Assembly: GCA_038230655.1 (NCBI GenBank)
Contig: JBBRMU010000001.1
Span: forward strand, 47,126 to 111,125
Length of the DNA stretch: 64,000 nucleotides
Direction of reading: 5' to 3'
From: JBBRMU01 sp038230655
Lineage (GTDB): Bacteria; Patescibacteriota; Microgenomatia; UBA1406; GWC2-37-13
The notes below the pieces were generated by a model. It saw only the letters and a program-made list of their open reading frames with translations, had not been told where the DNA came from and ran no database searches. Of the stretch, positions 17,501 to 26,008 are shown piece by piece. The translations under genes and the position numbers were made by a program. The number at the start of each line of letters is the position of its first letter. The stretch's first letter is position 1.

Positions 17501-20500
17501 GTTGCTTTATCTCCAATTATTTGAATTGTCCCATCTGGATGTAGTTTAGCAGGAAATGGGAAGTTCACATTACTGTGATGTACTTTATCGAAAAATGTAA
17601 TATTATTATTGGTATCTGCAATTGCCTGATAATGTGGTCCCAGATCAACGTTACCACCATGGTTAAATAGTCCTTGGAATTTTTCTACTGAACCACCAAC
17701 TTCACCTTGCATGTGGCCGCTTAGTCTGTCAAGAACATCTGACAGGCTACGAGCTTCTTTTAGCTGACTTATTCTCTCAGCTATTGACTGACCACTTAAA
17801 CGTTCTTCAAATGAATGAGCTGCTCCTACCGTTGCATCAGTGTTATTTCCCATATTTTTTCCTATCTCACCTAATCCCTCGACAGCTTTTGCAACAAGAT
17901 GGCCCAGATCGATTCCTGCTTCTCTAACGAGGGTACCTGTTGCTAATCCTAAAACACCACCAAATGCTGCAGCGCCAGCAACATTGCGTAGTCGGTATAG
18001 CCTAAATTGCTGTTCCTGGTCTGTTTTATTTTGAACAAGTTCATTCTGCCAACCTAGAACTAAAGCTTGTTCAGAAGTAGCTATTTGCGTTAACCTATCC
18101 GTTCTTTGGGCATCTGTCATAGTTCCGCTCGCAACCTGAGCATCTAATACTTTTCTCATTTCAAGTTTAGCTCCCGCATACTGTTTTATCAGCTCCAGTT
18201 TTCCTTGCTGTACTTCAAATTCATTAAATGAGATAAAGTCCGACTTTAAAGTTGCAGAAAGATCCAGACGGGTCTTTATTTCTGCAATCCGTTTGAGAAG
18301 CAATGTCTGTTTATCCATATCATTCGGATCCGATTTAAACTCAGTTACTAGTTGTTGAAGCGATTTCGAGTTGTAAGTTGCTTCAGGTGTACCAGGAGCA
18401 GTTGGAGGCCTACTGTCACCATCAATTAGAAAGCGCGCCTCCTTAATATCGTAACTATACTTCTCAAGCGCTTCCCTCCTCTTGGCACCTTTTGGTATTT
18501 GACGGCTATAAGCACGCTCGATTTTATGCTGTGCCATGTCAGATTTGAGTTCATAGTTTCTCCGTAAAGCTGAAAAGGCAGCACCGCTTAGACTTCCAAA
18601 TGCGGGAGTTAAAATATGTCGAGCTTTCGATCTCATAATGCTCGTTACACCAAAAGTTACAATCGATACTATCGCAGCAGTAGTGGTCGGATTAACTGTT
18701 AGCCAGCCAAGATGTTTTGTTTTAGACAACTTCATAAGTTTATCAGCAATTGTGAGCTGTTGTTCTGTTTCAGCAGCCCATGTTGATTGAAATAGCCGAA
18801 CATTCACAATGTTATCTATTGCTTCGAGTGCATATTTATGGGCATTAACGTCAGCGGCTAACTTCTCGCTTATTTCCAGAAAATCACTTGCCAGATACAT
18901 CGTTGATTTGTCAATATCCTTTAACTCAACGCCAAAAACTTTTTGTAACTCTGCTTTAATTTCATCCGCTGCAACAGTGCCCGTACGATCATTCAACCGC
19001 AAGGTAATCTTTTCTCTTAGCATTTCCTGGATAGCTTTTTCCTTCTCTTCGATCGATTTACCTGCTAGTCCTGAGGTAGGATCACTACTATTTAATCTCT
19101 TCACTAAAGGACGAAAAATATCTTCTAAGAGAGCTTTATGTGTAGAACTGCCTTTTACAACATCCACTACTTTTTGGCTTTGAAGTTTCTCATTCATTGA
19201 TTCCAAAGTATTAATAGACTCAATCTCAGCTTTTGCTGCAGCCCTTTCTTTATCTCTCTCAAAGTCTGCATTATGTACACTACCTCTCGCAAAATCATAC
19301 GTTAAGAAAGAGTTATTCTCCTTAATCATCGCATCCTTAGCTGCAATAGTATATTTTTCGATATAGTAATCTTCTAACCATCGGAGTTTTGCCTTATGAG
19401 CGAGATCTTTCAAAAAGCCCTTTCCCAATCCATGCCTTAACTCTTCATTCACTCTTTCACGGGCCTGAAAACGTGCTCTTTTCCAGACTTCTTCGCGTCT
19501 ATCACCAAGAGTCGCGAAAACCTGACTTGGAGATTCAGAAACATCTATAGGAGGTGGCGGTGGAGAATCTATACTTGTAACCCCTGTCACTGGTGCAGGT
19601 GGAAGTACAGCTGTATCAGGTGTAGCTAAAGGTGCTGGGTAAGCGATATCGGGGATCTCTTCTGGAACAGCTGGAGATGGAACTATATCTTCATCAGTTG
19701 TAATAGTACGGTCAGGTGCTAAGCTAGTAGCATCAACAGCTCCAGACGAACCCACCTCACTTACTAATGGATCTGCATCTACCTTCTTGCTATCTGTATC
19801 TGTATCTGTATCTGTATCTGTATCTGTATCTGTATCTGTATCTGTATCTCTTTCCGGAGCAGATGAAGAATCATCATCTAAATTAGTCATCATTATTATT
19901 CTTCTTTCATCAAGTGCTTTCGATGCAGCTTTCCAATCTTCCTCCATTCTTTTTGTAGTATCAGGATTATTTGATCTTCTTAAAGGATCCTGCGAAATCA
20001 CATACGCTTCCCACTGCAATCGTGCTCGTGAGATTGTACCTTCAAGAGGATTGCTTCCAATATTATTTCTATCAGTCAGGAACATACTGCCTTTTTTTAA
20101 GAGAAGTCTTTGTTTTTTAGAAGATGCAATATCATTATCCAGGGCAACCATTTTATCAACATCTTCTTTTACTGATGAGCTCAACCCAACTTTTTGTCTT
20201 TTTAACCGATCAATTTTACTATCTAAGTACTCACAAAGCCCCTCAACGGGGACATTTTCAAAATTAATAAATTTCTTTCCTCCACTTCCAAGAGTGAGGG
20301 GGAACTCACTTTTACCGTTTTCGGATAATTGCATGCCTGCCTCAACAATTTTATAGTCACTTAATCGTTTTCTCTCAGGTGGTGTTAAGTCTTCAGTATT
20401 TTTTTTATCTAGTTGTTCAACTTCAGTAATCTGGTGTTTAAAGTCATCATAAACCTTTATGAGAGTTTCTTGGGCTTCAGTGAGTACTTCTTGCGATTTT

Positions 20501-20571
20501 GGAGAGAGGCGCTCAGGAAGAGCATGATGGTTTACACTATCAACACCTAATGAAACAGCTTCTGTGTCCAT
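14536..20571 (-). CDS. Giant 2011-residue membrane protein with a C-terminal GT2-type glycosyltransferase domain
   Basis: Residues ~1-235 are helical and charged. A (Thr-Asp)n tract at ~241-260 is encoded by a hexanucleotide repeat and followed by a Pro/Ala linker. Residues ~365-860 are mostly helical with a hydrophobic segment at ~624-642; a second lies at ~862-882 (GAAAFGGVLGLATGTLV). The region ~890-1500 is beta-rich, with repeated short His/Asp-rich motifs. Residues ~1520-1855 form a GT-A domain: LTIVMPVAAHQEEKNIYKAL, metal motif NDAD at ~1641, and GSAGGNFALRSSIYAGVGGY with GADQDL further on. A helical tail with Pro-rich end follows. If the GT part is cytoplasmic, the two hydrophobic segments make a hairpin. 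No described protein with this architecture is known to me. Confidence 0.75.
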   Translation of the reverse strand: MDTEAVSLGVDSVNHHALPERLSPKSQEVLTEAQETLIKVYDDFKHQITEVEQLDKKNTEDLTPPERKRLSDYKIVEAGMQLSENGKSEFPLTLGSGGKKFINFENVPVEGLCEYLDSKIDRLKRQKVGLSSSVKEDVDKMVALDNDIASSKKQRLLLKKGSMFLTDRNNIGSNPLEGTISRARLQWEAYVISQDPLRRSNNPDTTKRMEEDWKAASKALDERRIIMMTNLDDDSSSAPERDTDTDTDTDTDTDTDTDTDSKKVDADPLVSEVGSSGAVDATSLAPDRTITTDEDIVPSPAVPEEIPDIAYPAPLATPDTAVLPPAPVTGVTSIDSPPPPPIDVSESPSQVFATLGDRREEVWKRARFQARERVNEELRHGLGKGFLKDLAHKAKLRWLEDYYIEKYTIAAKDAMIKENNSFLTYDFARGSVHNADFERDKERAAAKAEIESINTLESMNEKLQSQKVVDVVKGSSTHKALLEDIFRPLVKRLNSSDPTSGLAGKSIEEKEKAIQEMLREKITLRLNDRTGTVAADEIKAELQKVFGVELKDIDKSTMYLASDFLEISEKLAADVNAHKYALEAIDNIVNVRLFQSTWAAETEQQLTIADKLMKLSKTKHLGWLTVNPTTTAAIVSIVTFGVTSIMRSKARHILTPAFGSLSGAAFSALRRNYELKSDMAQHKIERAYSRQIPKGAKRREALEKYSYDIKEARFLIDGDSRPPTAPGTPEATYNSKSLQQLVTEFKSDPNDMDKQTLLLKRIAEIKTRLDLSATLKSDFISFNEFEVQQGKLELIKQYAGAKLEMRKVLDAQVASGTMTDAQRTDRLTQIATSEQALVLGWQNELVQNKTDQEQQFRLYRLRNVAGAAAFGGVLGLATGTLVREAGIDLGHLVAKAVEGLGEIGKNMGNNTDATVGAAHSFEERLSGQSIAERISQLKEARSLSDVLDRLSGHMQGEVGGSVEKFQGLFNHGGNVDLGPHYQAIADTNNNITFFDKVHHSNVNFPFPAKLHPDGTIQIIGDKATLNTDLPADFRKELVDNHFDIKPGPYFNHEILGGSGPTHDSELLGHHFKIPDGTKWEKDQSGYWNLVIDNPKDALANGVVIMNDVQFHQDGTMFYDDTNSAIKMHEVLSVPSRETVHPEVLWKENSTHVSKIEGYSYNLHDQQFDSKLHENIAVGHRVELDIRDKSIDGSKYIASMFPTKDVSIQNGLIPHKMDIQEYFKPHYSGEHAAWAMIHPAGEGHSDIIAIKADDNGQVMFDINDKDPTHIFHIYDPSTHDYTKTAQIGEFSRMWINKDELSQFSANSQIGKHYELMNLGNENTPALAPNSPVPYGMFSAGQMVTEDKTGAPVMLVNGQYLHYDGTTVKDSSNLQTVWKSVAANIFDGKPAAVEGGLQYEIAAHKIDEPFKTWEIKPPIELIEVPLIPLPWDPRHPLESMYKEVDRMRRLHDTYYNYIRTDLSPEVREEFEARRSPRLNNNPQARLNAEQEADWYFEQQNSQYLAELNNLIQQTEPMLNENRLTIVMPVAAHQEEKNIYKALNNYVDQKDSQTGLTIDKNKYEVLIFLNHPAVDREGNPINPDGTESEIQRFKVDHPDVNIRIIKKVFDKPEKYGKIVKYLNDLALLRSRKRKSPLNSDLLMATNDADSTAMANHYIDDIIKEFDKPENQYLDGMTGKLEWSQEGYDKYPLFHATNRFAQFIDIVMRHGDYPGIGSAGGNFALRSSIYAGVGGYFGGTGAGADQDLSKMIRYARFGKLDEIPARFYPIKFLNSAWLESNPRRGIDYYKSGQPVIAQWDDFNDRMGGNDSARTNNWQAITTDEESLDAFDTKRLESEMKAILDYYGLDLVGDPIHKKAVERALEWMGVEGRIEDNSIHIIKVDKLLQNLRAYKEENLSQLKKIPSSSSPQPLIEAVTSGNDYLIYRELPKDIRGIKNTTNEWVNQFKSVVTSGKMPSFFTGNKRDEWIIKELRKNGYIVETREDSSSHIITVTRLKPPAKSAIPTLTTTTPSAP
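19791..19850. repeat. Hexanucleotide microsatellite (tatctg)9 plus tatctc
   Basis: Sixty bases of tandem hexamer. On the coding (minus) strand it reads GATACA and encodes alternating Asp-Thr in the giant protein. Unit gain or loss would keep the frame and change linker length. Confidence 0.95.
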
Positions 20572-20589
20572 TTTTTTTATTTTTTATAA

Positions 20590-20964
20590 TTAATCATTCA
20601 CTTGAGGTGTGGGTACTGTACTAGCAACTGTCACCTTGCCTAAATAAAGCTCGCGGAAATCTACAAATGCTTTAGTCATCACCTCTGTTGCGTTAGGTAT
20701 ATTCTCCATCATGAATTTTTGAATTTCGGCTTGTGATCTCTTTTCTTCGTTCATTTTAATAAAAGTTTCAACACTTTCAGCACTCAAATTTTCTATAATT
20801 ACAGAAGTAATATACTTATCAAGTCTTTCAAAAATTTCTTTAATCATTTCTTCCCTTAAATCAGGATCCATATCACCCATAGACGCATCATTAAGAAGTC
20901 CTATAATATATGTCCTCATCTCATCTGGGATTGTAGGATTTTGTGAAGGATTTATGTTATCCAT
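20590..20964 (-). CDS. Small helical protein (DUF5663-like)
   Basis: 124 residues, all-helical and acidic: PDEMRTYIIGLLNDASM, DLREEMIKEIFERLDKYI, ENLSAESVETFIKMNEE, IQKFMMENIPNATEVM, AFVDFRELYLGK. The spacing of helices resembles DUF5663-type proteins common in Patescibacteria and the N-terminal half of the 13808-14368 product. It ends 18 nt upstream of the giant gene's start, so it is likely co-transcribed with it and may be a partner. Function unknown. Confidence 0.6.
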   Translation of the reverse strand: MDNINPSQNPTIPDEMRTYIIGLLNDASMGDMDPDLREEMIKEIFERLDKYITSVIIENLSAESVETFIKMNEEKRSQAEIQKFMMENIPNATEVMTKAFVDFRELYLGKVTVASTVPTPQVND

Positions 20965-21098
20965 AAATTAAAAAAATTATAATATAGTTCAAGAGTAAAA
21001 TATTATAAAAATGAATGCAACGCGAAAAAGCTATAGGATGATCTCCATGTTTAAGTTTTATGTTTGACTTTCTAATACCATTTTTGATTTAATTAGTT

Positions 21099-22052
21099 AT
21101 GGCTTCTCCGGAACAAACTCCTCATTCAAATAATGACTCTAAACCATCAGATGATAGCTCTGGAGAACAGATAGCGTCTAGTGAAAATGATCCTCTACTC
21201 TCCACTTTACTGCAAAAGCTCGAGACACACTCGGTCTTAGCTCAAAATAAAGATCTCACTCCGAGTGAAAAAGTTACCGATTGGATGCACAGACTCAACG
21301 AACTACCTGAGGGCAATGACCTCAAGCTCATCATCCCCGAACTTGATTTGATTGAAGATATGCAAACTACCCTTGAAGAAGCCCTAATAGATGATGAGAC
21401 TCATAAAAATATGAGTGGCATTGATATGATAAATAAGATCCTTGCAAATAAGGATGAATCACCAAATCACCAAAGAGAAGTTATCTTTATGATGTATGTT
21501 GTCTCAGAAATAGTTAGGAGAGGAGGCCCAGACCTTGACACTCAAGCGCCCAGAAATAGAGTTATTGCTGAAATTGCTGCAGATGACTCATCTCTTTATA
21601 AAACTCTCATGGATATTTTCAATTCTGAAAAACCTAACACTTTTCTTCAAAAGCACTGGACCCAAACGTTAAGGTTAATAGCAAAAAATAGACACCCAGA
21701 AATTACGGGGCCCATAATTAACTTCCTACAAAAAGAAGAAACAGTTCCAGCTTTTATAAATTTGTTGAAGTCGGAAGTAAAAATGTTTGAAGAAAATGAG
21801 CCTAGTGAAGATGTTGTAAACCAGACTTATGATGGTTTTGATGCCAAGATAAATCTCTTGGACTGCATGCTCTCATATCTGAGAAATCCTGTGATATCTA
21901 AAGATGTAAGATCTGAGCTGGAAAAAAACTCAGACACAGTTGTGCCTGCGCTCATTGATTACTATCATAACTCACAAGGTGTTACTCAAGAATCTTTAAA
22001 TAATAGTCAAGATTTACTCAATATCCTCAATCCTGCTTGGCGATCAATTTAG
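21099..22052 (+). CDS. Helical cytoplasmic protein of unknown function
   Basis: 317 residues, acidic, without signal or membrane segment. The N-terminal ~35 residues are low complexity (Ser/Asp/Asn). The rest is helical, with an alpha-solenoid-like series (IIPELDLIEDMQTTLEEAL, TGPIINFLQKEETVPAFINLL, CMLSYLRNPVISKDVRSELE). It is the only plus-strand gene inside the giant-protein neighbourhood and ends 14 nt before the convergent gene at 22067-23194. HEAT-like repeats are a guess from pattern alone. Confidence 0.55.
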   Translation: MASPEQTPHSNNDSKPSDDSSGEQIASSENDPLLSTLLQKLETHSVLAQNKDLTPSEKVTDWMHRLNELPEGNDLKLIIPELDLIEDMQTTLEEALIDDETHKNMSGIDMINKILANKDESPNHQREVIFMMYVVSEIVRRGGPDLDTQAPRNRVIAEIAADDSSLYKTLMDIFNSEKPNTFLQKHWTQTLRLIAKNRHPEITGPIINFLQKEETVPAFINLLKSEVKMFEENEPSEDVVNQTYDGFDAKINLLDCMLSYLRNPVISKDVRSELEKNSDTVVPALIDYYHNSQGVTQESLNNSQDLLNILNPAWRSI

Positions 22053-22066
22053 TGCTTTCAAACAGC

Positions 22067-23194
22067 TTAATGCTGTTCTTCCTGGGTCAATTTCTTAAAG
22101 AATTGCTCAAGATATTGAATAAACGCAAATATACCCAAAGCTAAATTTAATTTGTCTATCTTGAACTTATGATTTTCAATAAAAATTGATCTACCAAGCT
22201 GTTCAGCGTTATCCTTTGGCATCAAACCCGACTCAATCAACCGGCTAACTAGAAAATTATTTTCATCTTTATTAACAGACGCTCTTCCCATAGTATCCAA
22301 GATATACTCCATTGGATTTTTAGAAAGTGTTGCAGCAAACTTAATGCCTTCAGGAGTGGTCTCATCAAAGTTTCCTGCCAGCTTATACGCAAATGCCTCT
22401 AGCTGGGATGGTACCTTTTCACCATTTTCATAAACGATTGCCGCACTTTCTGCCTCAAGCTTTGCTAGTTCTGCTAGTTGACTGTTATGTCCATTTACTA
22501 AGGCGCTATGTTTATCTAATGCAAGTTTATCTGCAGGATTAGATTTTAAAAGCTCCTGTGTACTTTTTAACTCTCTGAGATAACCCTCATTTCCTTCACT
22601 CAATGTCATTCTTTGCATACCAATTGCTGCTTCATAGGCGGTCTTCGCTTTTTCCGGACTAGCAGGAGGATTACCATCTGGACCAGATTCTTTAAGCTTC
22701 ATCGCTGCTGATAAAGTTTTATTGAGGTTGCCTCCCTCTACTCGGCTTCGAGCTTCAGTCGCCATTCTGTTAAAAGTAATCATTGTCTGTTGTTTTTCTT
22801 CATGGCTGAGATCTGAATTATTTACTCTTTCCATAATTTTGTGAATGAGTTGTTCTGCACCTGGTCCTGCTAAAGCTTCTAGAATTATCTTTGCTGACTC
22901 AGGATTCATACCTACATTTCTTATTGCTCTAATAGTTTCTTGATCTAAGGGCATACCATCTCGGGATTTTGGAGTGTCATCTGGTTGGATCGGCTTAGTT
23001 TCTGCAGCAGTATCTGGAGTCTTAGGCTCGGCTGCTGCAGGCTCAGCAGAAGTTTTTGGTGTCTGAGCTTGCATATTCGCTGTAACTTGCTTAAGCGGTT
23101 CTACAGATGGTTGCTTTGGATTTGTGTCAACAGTAGGATTTGATGGTTTTGCAACTACCGCTGGTACAGCTCCGCCTATTTCTGTTGATGACAT
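22067..23194 (-). CDS. Helical protein with disordered N-terminus, unknown function
   Basis: 375 residues. The first ~85 residues are Pro/Ala/Thr-rich and likely disordered (SAEPAAAEPKTPDTAAETKP). A long helical region follows (AIRNVGMNPESAKIILEAL, EEKQQTMITFNRMATEAR, LAELAKLEAESAAIVYENG), ending in an aromatic helix LALGIFAFIQYLEQFFKKL. No membrane anchor is evident. It starts 5 nt after the stop of the 134-residue gene, so they form a pair. Confidence 0.55.
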   Translation of the reverse strand: MSSTEIGGAVPAVVAKPSNPTVDTNPKQPSVEPLKQVTANMQAQTPKTSAEPAAAEPKTPDTAAETKPIQPDDTPKSRDGMPLDQETIRAIRNVGMNPESAKIILEALAGPGAEQLIHKIMERVNNSDLSHEEKQQTMITFNRMATEARSRVEGGNLNKTLSAAMKLKESGPDGNPPASPEKAKTAYEAAIGMQRMTLSEGNEGYLRELKSTQELLKSNPADKLALDKHSALVNGHNSQLAELAKLEAESAAIVYENGEKVPSQLEAFAYKLAGNFDETTPEGIKFAATLSKNPMEYILDTMGRASVNKDENNFLVSRLIESGLMPKDNAEQLGRSIFIENHKFKIDKLNLALGIFAFIQYLEQFFKKLTQEEQH

Positions 23195-23199
23195 AGATA

Positions 23200-23604
23200 T
23201 TACTTAACTTTAAACAATAATACTTTTTTTACAAGATCATGTGCTTGATCAAACTGTCCTTTTTTTACTAAAATCGAGACCTGTGACAAGGCTGTTTTTT
23301 CATACTGCTCTTCATAAATTCTCATTATCTTTACGACAACCGGAGCCAACTCTTTATACTTATCATCAAGTTTGACTGCATTGCTAAAAAGCTCCTCGAG
23401 CGTCATACCTGGATGGATCAAGATAAGAGTTGTAGAGGCAATATCCTGAATATTTTCCTGGGTAGCCTCTCCTTTTTCAGCCAACTCTTTAATAATTCTT
23501 AATACCTCCACCTCGATGAGTTTTCTAAACTCCTCAGACTTCACATACTCCTGAGATGTTACTGGAGCATCGGGTAGCTTTTGAGTAGGCTGAGTGGCAG
23601 TCAT
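23200..23604 (-). CDS. Small helical protein, unknown function
   Basis: 134 residues, all-helical after a Thr/Pro start (EFRKLIEVEVLRIIKELAEK, TLEELFSNAVKLDDKYKEL, QVSILVKKGQFDQAHDLVKKV). The last part resembles a single TPR-like helix pair. It is first in a two-gene unit with 22067-23194. A near-palindrome ATAGTCTAT lies ~50 nt upstream (near 23653-23663). Confidence 0.5.
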   Translation of the reverse strand: MTATQPTQKLPDAPVTSQEYVKSEEFRKLIEVEVLRIIKELAEKGEATQENIQDIASTTLILIHPGMTLEELFSNAVKLDDKYKELAPVVVKIMRIYEEQYEKTALSQVSILVKKGQFDQAHDLVKKVLLFKVK

Positions 23605-23756
23605 ATTTTTAAGATTACAGACAATTTAATCTAAATGCAAGGCGCCGGATAATCTATAGACTATTCTTGACTGATTTGGCGAACTCAGAAGCTAAGATCA
23701 GTTTAGAAAATATATACCCGCGGCAGCCAAGTTTAAAAAAGGTATACTAAATAAGT

Positions 23757-24497
23757 ATGCTTTGTCCAAACTGTTCAGAACAACTTGACTCAACCGAGAT
23801 GAGCAATCAAAAAGTGCTTCACTGCAAAAATTGTGGTGGAAATTTTTTTGAAGAAAACGGCATTAATAGAGTTTCCCCGAAAGATGCGATCTCTTTAACT
23901 AAAGACGCCTCAAACTCTGTTGTAACCGGTACCCCAAAAGTCTGTCCAAAAGACAGTATTTTTCTGCACATAATCGACAGCGATGAGGCAATACCCCATG
24001 ATGTAACGTTATTTAAGTGTCCAAAATGTCATGGCATCTTCGCTTATCCTGATGATCTCATCAAGTTTAAAAAAGCGCAGTCAATAAAGATAGAGTTTTT
24101 TAGAATTTGGGGTACTCCTCTCCCCTCTCTAAAATCGGTTCTTGTAACAACATTTATTGCTATCATGGCTTTGACTGTGTATGCCAATCTAACAAATAAA
24201 GCTCTTCAAACAACAAAAGCCTCTACTATTATTGGTACGGTAAAATTCAGCAATAAGGGCAGATATGTCTTTGTGAACTTTACTACCAGCATTCCTTATA
24301 TTTCATCGATCTTACTTAACGACCAAATTGATCACACGACAAGAATTGTCTCCTTAGATAAACAGGCACAGACAATTCATTTTGGTATCATTAGTAACGT
24401 AGAGCTTCAGCATGGAATTTCTTACCAACTAATATTAAATGATGGAAATGGAACTGTGTTTAAAACAGATGAAAAACCACTGGAAATAAATGAGTAG
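23757..24497 (+). CDS. Zinc-ribbon membrane protein
   Basis: 246 residues. The N-terminal half has a TFIIB-like zinc ribbon (MLCPNCSEQL...HCKNCGGNFFEENGI), then a second Cys set (VCPKDSIFL...FKCPKCHGIFAYPDDL), as in zf-TFIIB proteins. One transmembrane helix (~128-148) leads to an outside ~95-residue beta domain (SKGRY-like FSNKGRYVFVNFTTSIPYIS). It may be a zinc-dependent membrane sensor, but no partner is next to it. TATACT lies 9 nt before the ATG, so the leader is nearly absent. Confidence 0.65.
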   Translation: MLCPNCSEQLDSTEMSNQKVLHCKNCGGNFFEENGINRVSPKDAISLTKDASNSVVTGTPKVCPKDSIFLHIIDSDEAIPHDVTLFKCPKCHGIFAYPDDLIKFKKAQSIKIEFFRIWGTPLPSLKSVLVTTFIAIMALTVYANLTNKALQTTKASTIIGTVKFSNKGRYVFVNFTTSIPYISSILLNDQIDHTTRIVSLDKQAQTIHFGIISNVELQHGISYQLILNDGNGTVFKTDEKPLEINE

Positions 24498-24514
24498 TGC
24501 ACTATATAGTATAT

Positions 24515-25387
24515 TTAAGAGTTTTTAAGATTATCAAGCTTTCCAAGAACATGTGAGACGCTGACATCTGTTAGGTCTGCTGCAGCGTTCCGAGGGTCGA
24601 CTATATTTACGTTTAATCCCGTTCCGAGCTCAAATCCCGCTTTATGGATAAAGCGTGGAATTATCCGTAAGTACCAACTTTCCTTCGGTGAGATATAAAA
24701 GTTATATCCAAAAGGAAGCATGGAAAATGGCTTTTCTGCATATATTCCTTCTAAACGTACAACCATTTTTTTTAACAACACCGAGATGTCTTTTATCTCA
24801 AACTCAGAAATATCACCGAAGTATGTTCCCTCTTTCTTTGGCGCGATCCAGACCTCATAAGGCCACTGAGAAAACTCCGGGCAGTAGACATTAAAAAATC
24901 TGCTTTCCTGGACGATATTATTTAGAGGTTCCCGAACAAGCACATCAATACTTATTTGTGCGGGGACAACCACGAGCTGAGAATGAGGATGTTTAAGCGA
25001 CGCGCCTGCGTGTTCTCCATGATTGCAGAAAATTAAGACGCTCCCTTTCTGACGATAAAAGTTGAATCTCTGTTTATATGCTTGAAAGAGAAGCTCGATC
25101 TGTGGGAGTTCAAAATCTTCGATATCTTTTGTTTCATCAGGTGAGTGGATAATAACTTCATGATGATCTGTTATCGGATATTTGTTGGGTATGACTCTTA
25201 CCGACCACCCAGCTTGATCTTTTTCTCCACCGCCAAAACGCAGGACTTCGCTGGTTGTCATCTTTTCATTACCCGGACAAAAAGGACAGACATCTTTTTT
25301 ATCTAAAAAGTTATCTGGTCTGGCTACTCTTTGAGGTGTGATAATGACCCATCTGAGTGATGAGATATCTGGCACATATGTCGACAT
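24515..25387 (-). CDS. galT: Galactose-1-phosphate uridylyltransferase family (HIT-like fold)
   Basis: 290 residues, somewhat shorter than E. coli GalT (348). CPFCPGNEKMT supplies the zinc Cys pair, and HAGASLKHPHSQLVVVP holds the HPHxQ catalytic motif. Substrate-binding RVIPNKYPI and NHGEH are also seen. GalT exchanges UMP between UDP-glucose and galactose-1-phosphate; related ADP-glucose/hexose-1-P enzymes share the motifs, so substrate is not certain. It is divergent from pth, each with its own leaderless promoter, and next to the sugar cluster. Confidence 0.85.
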   Translation of the reverse strand: MSTYVPDISSLRWVIITPQRVARPDNFLDKKDVCPFCPGNEKMTTSEVLRFGGGEKDQAGWSVRVIPNKYPITDHHEVIIHSPDETKDIEDFELPQIELLFQAYKQRFNFYRQKGSVLIFCNHGEHAGASLKHPHSQLVVVPAQISIDVLVREPLNNIVQESRFFNVYCPEFSQWPYEVWIAPKKEGTYFGDISEFEIKDISVLLKKMVVRLEGIYAEKPFSMLPFGYNFYISPKESWYLRIIPRFIHKAGFELGTGLNVNIVDPRNAAADLTDVSVSHVLGKLDNLKNS

Positions 25388-25393
25388 ATAATC

Positions 25394-25399
25394 ATTATA
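25394..25399 (-). promoter_or_regulatory. -10 box of galT
   Basis: TATAAT on the minus strand with the last T 7 nt before the galT ATG, predicting a leaderless transcript. Confidence 0.65.
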
Positions 25400-25453
25400 T
25401 ACCTGTTCTATATATAAATACTAAGGGACCTTTATTCTCACCTCTTTATCAGG

Positions 25454-25459
25454 TATAAT
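25454..25459 (+). promoter_or_regulatory. -10 box of pth
   Basis: TATAAT with the last T 7 nt before the pth ATG, predicting a leaderless transcript. Confidence 0.65.
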
Positions 25460-25465
25460 TAATAT

Positions 25466-26008
25466 ATGAAACTCTTCGTTGGGCTGGGAAATCCTGGTAG
25501 TGAGCACTCACGACACCGTCATAATATTGGCTTTATGTTTGTAGAGTACCTAAAAAATAAAACTGGCACTAATCTAGCTTTTAAAATGGAAAATAAATTT
25601 CTCTCAAATGTTTGTGAAGTAACAGTCAAAGGTGAAAAATACGTTATTGTAGAGCCTCAAACCTTCATGAATGCCTCTGGTAGGGCTGTAGTCAAACTTT
25701 TCCAGTTTTATAAAGTCGCTTTAGATAACTTAATTGTTGCGCATGACGAACTTGACATACCTTTGGGTAAGTTTAAGATTCAGAACGGAACTGGGCCTAA
25801 GTTACATGGAGGGCTGGCCTCAATTGAGCAGTATTTAGGAACAAAGGATTTCTGGAGGATCCGGATTGGAGTGGAAAAACGCGATCCTGACAGCAGAATT
25901 CCCGGCGAAGCGTATGTACTGCAAAACTTTACTCCAGAGGAGCATATTATCCTTTTTCCGACTTTTGAAAAAATCCATCAACAGTTAGCCTTACAAAAAA
26001 TCCTTTAA
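25466..26008 (+). CDS. pth: Peptidyl-tRNA hydrolase
   Basis: 180 residues, normal length. FVGLGNPGSEHSRHRHNIGF has the active-site His and Asn region, TFMNASGRAV and VAHDELDIPLGKFKI the catalytic Asp, and the Gly-rich loop is GTGPKLHGGLASI. It releases tRNA from prematurely dropped peptidyl-tRNA. The stop overlaps the next ATG (TAATG), so it is translationally coupled to the HAD phosphatase and heads the sugar cluster. Confidence 0.93.
   Translation: MKLFVGLGNPGSEHSRHRHNIGFMFVEYLKNKTGTNLAFKMENKFLSNVCEVTVKGEKYVIVEPQTFMNASGRAVVKLFQFYKVALDNLIVAHDELDIPLGKFKIQNGTGPKLHGGLASIEQYLGTKDFWRIRIGVEKRDPDSRIPGEAYVLQNFTPEEHIILFPTFEKIHQQLALQKIL

Noticed and set aside
19787..20356. A 189-codon frame antisense to the giant gene
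   Set aside because: It arises from the tatctg repeat (Val-Ser tract) and reads as Ser-rich noise; the minus frame has domain structure.
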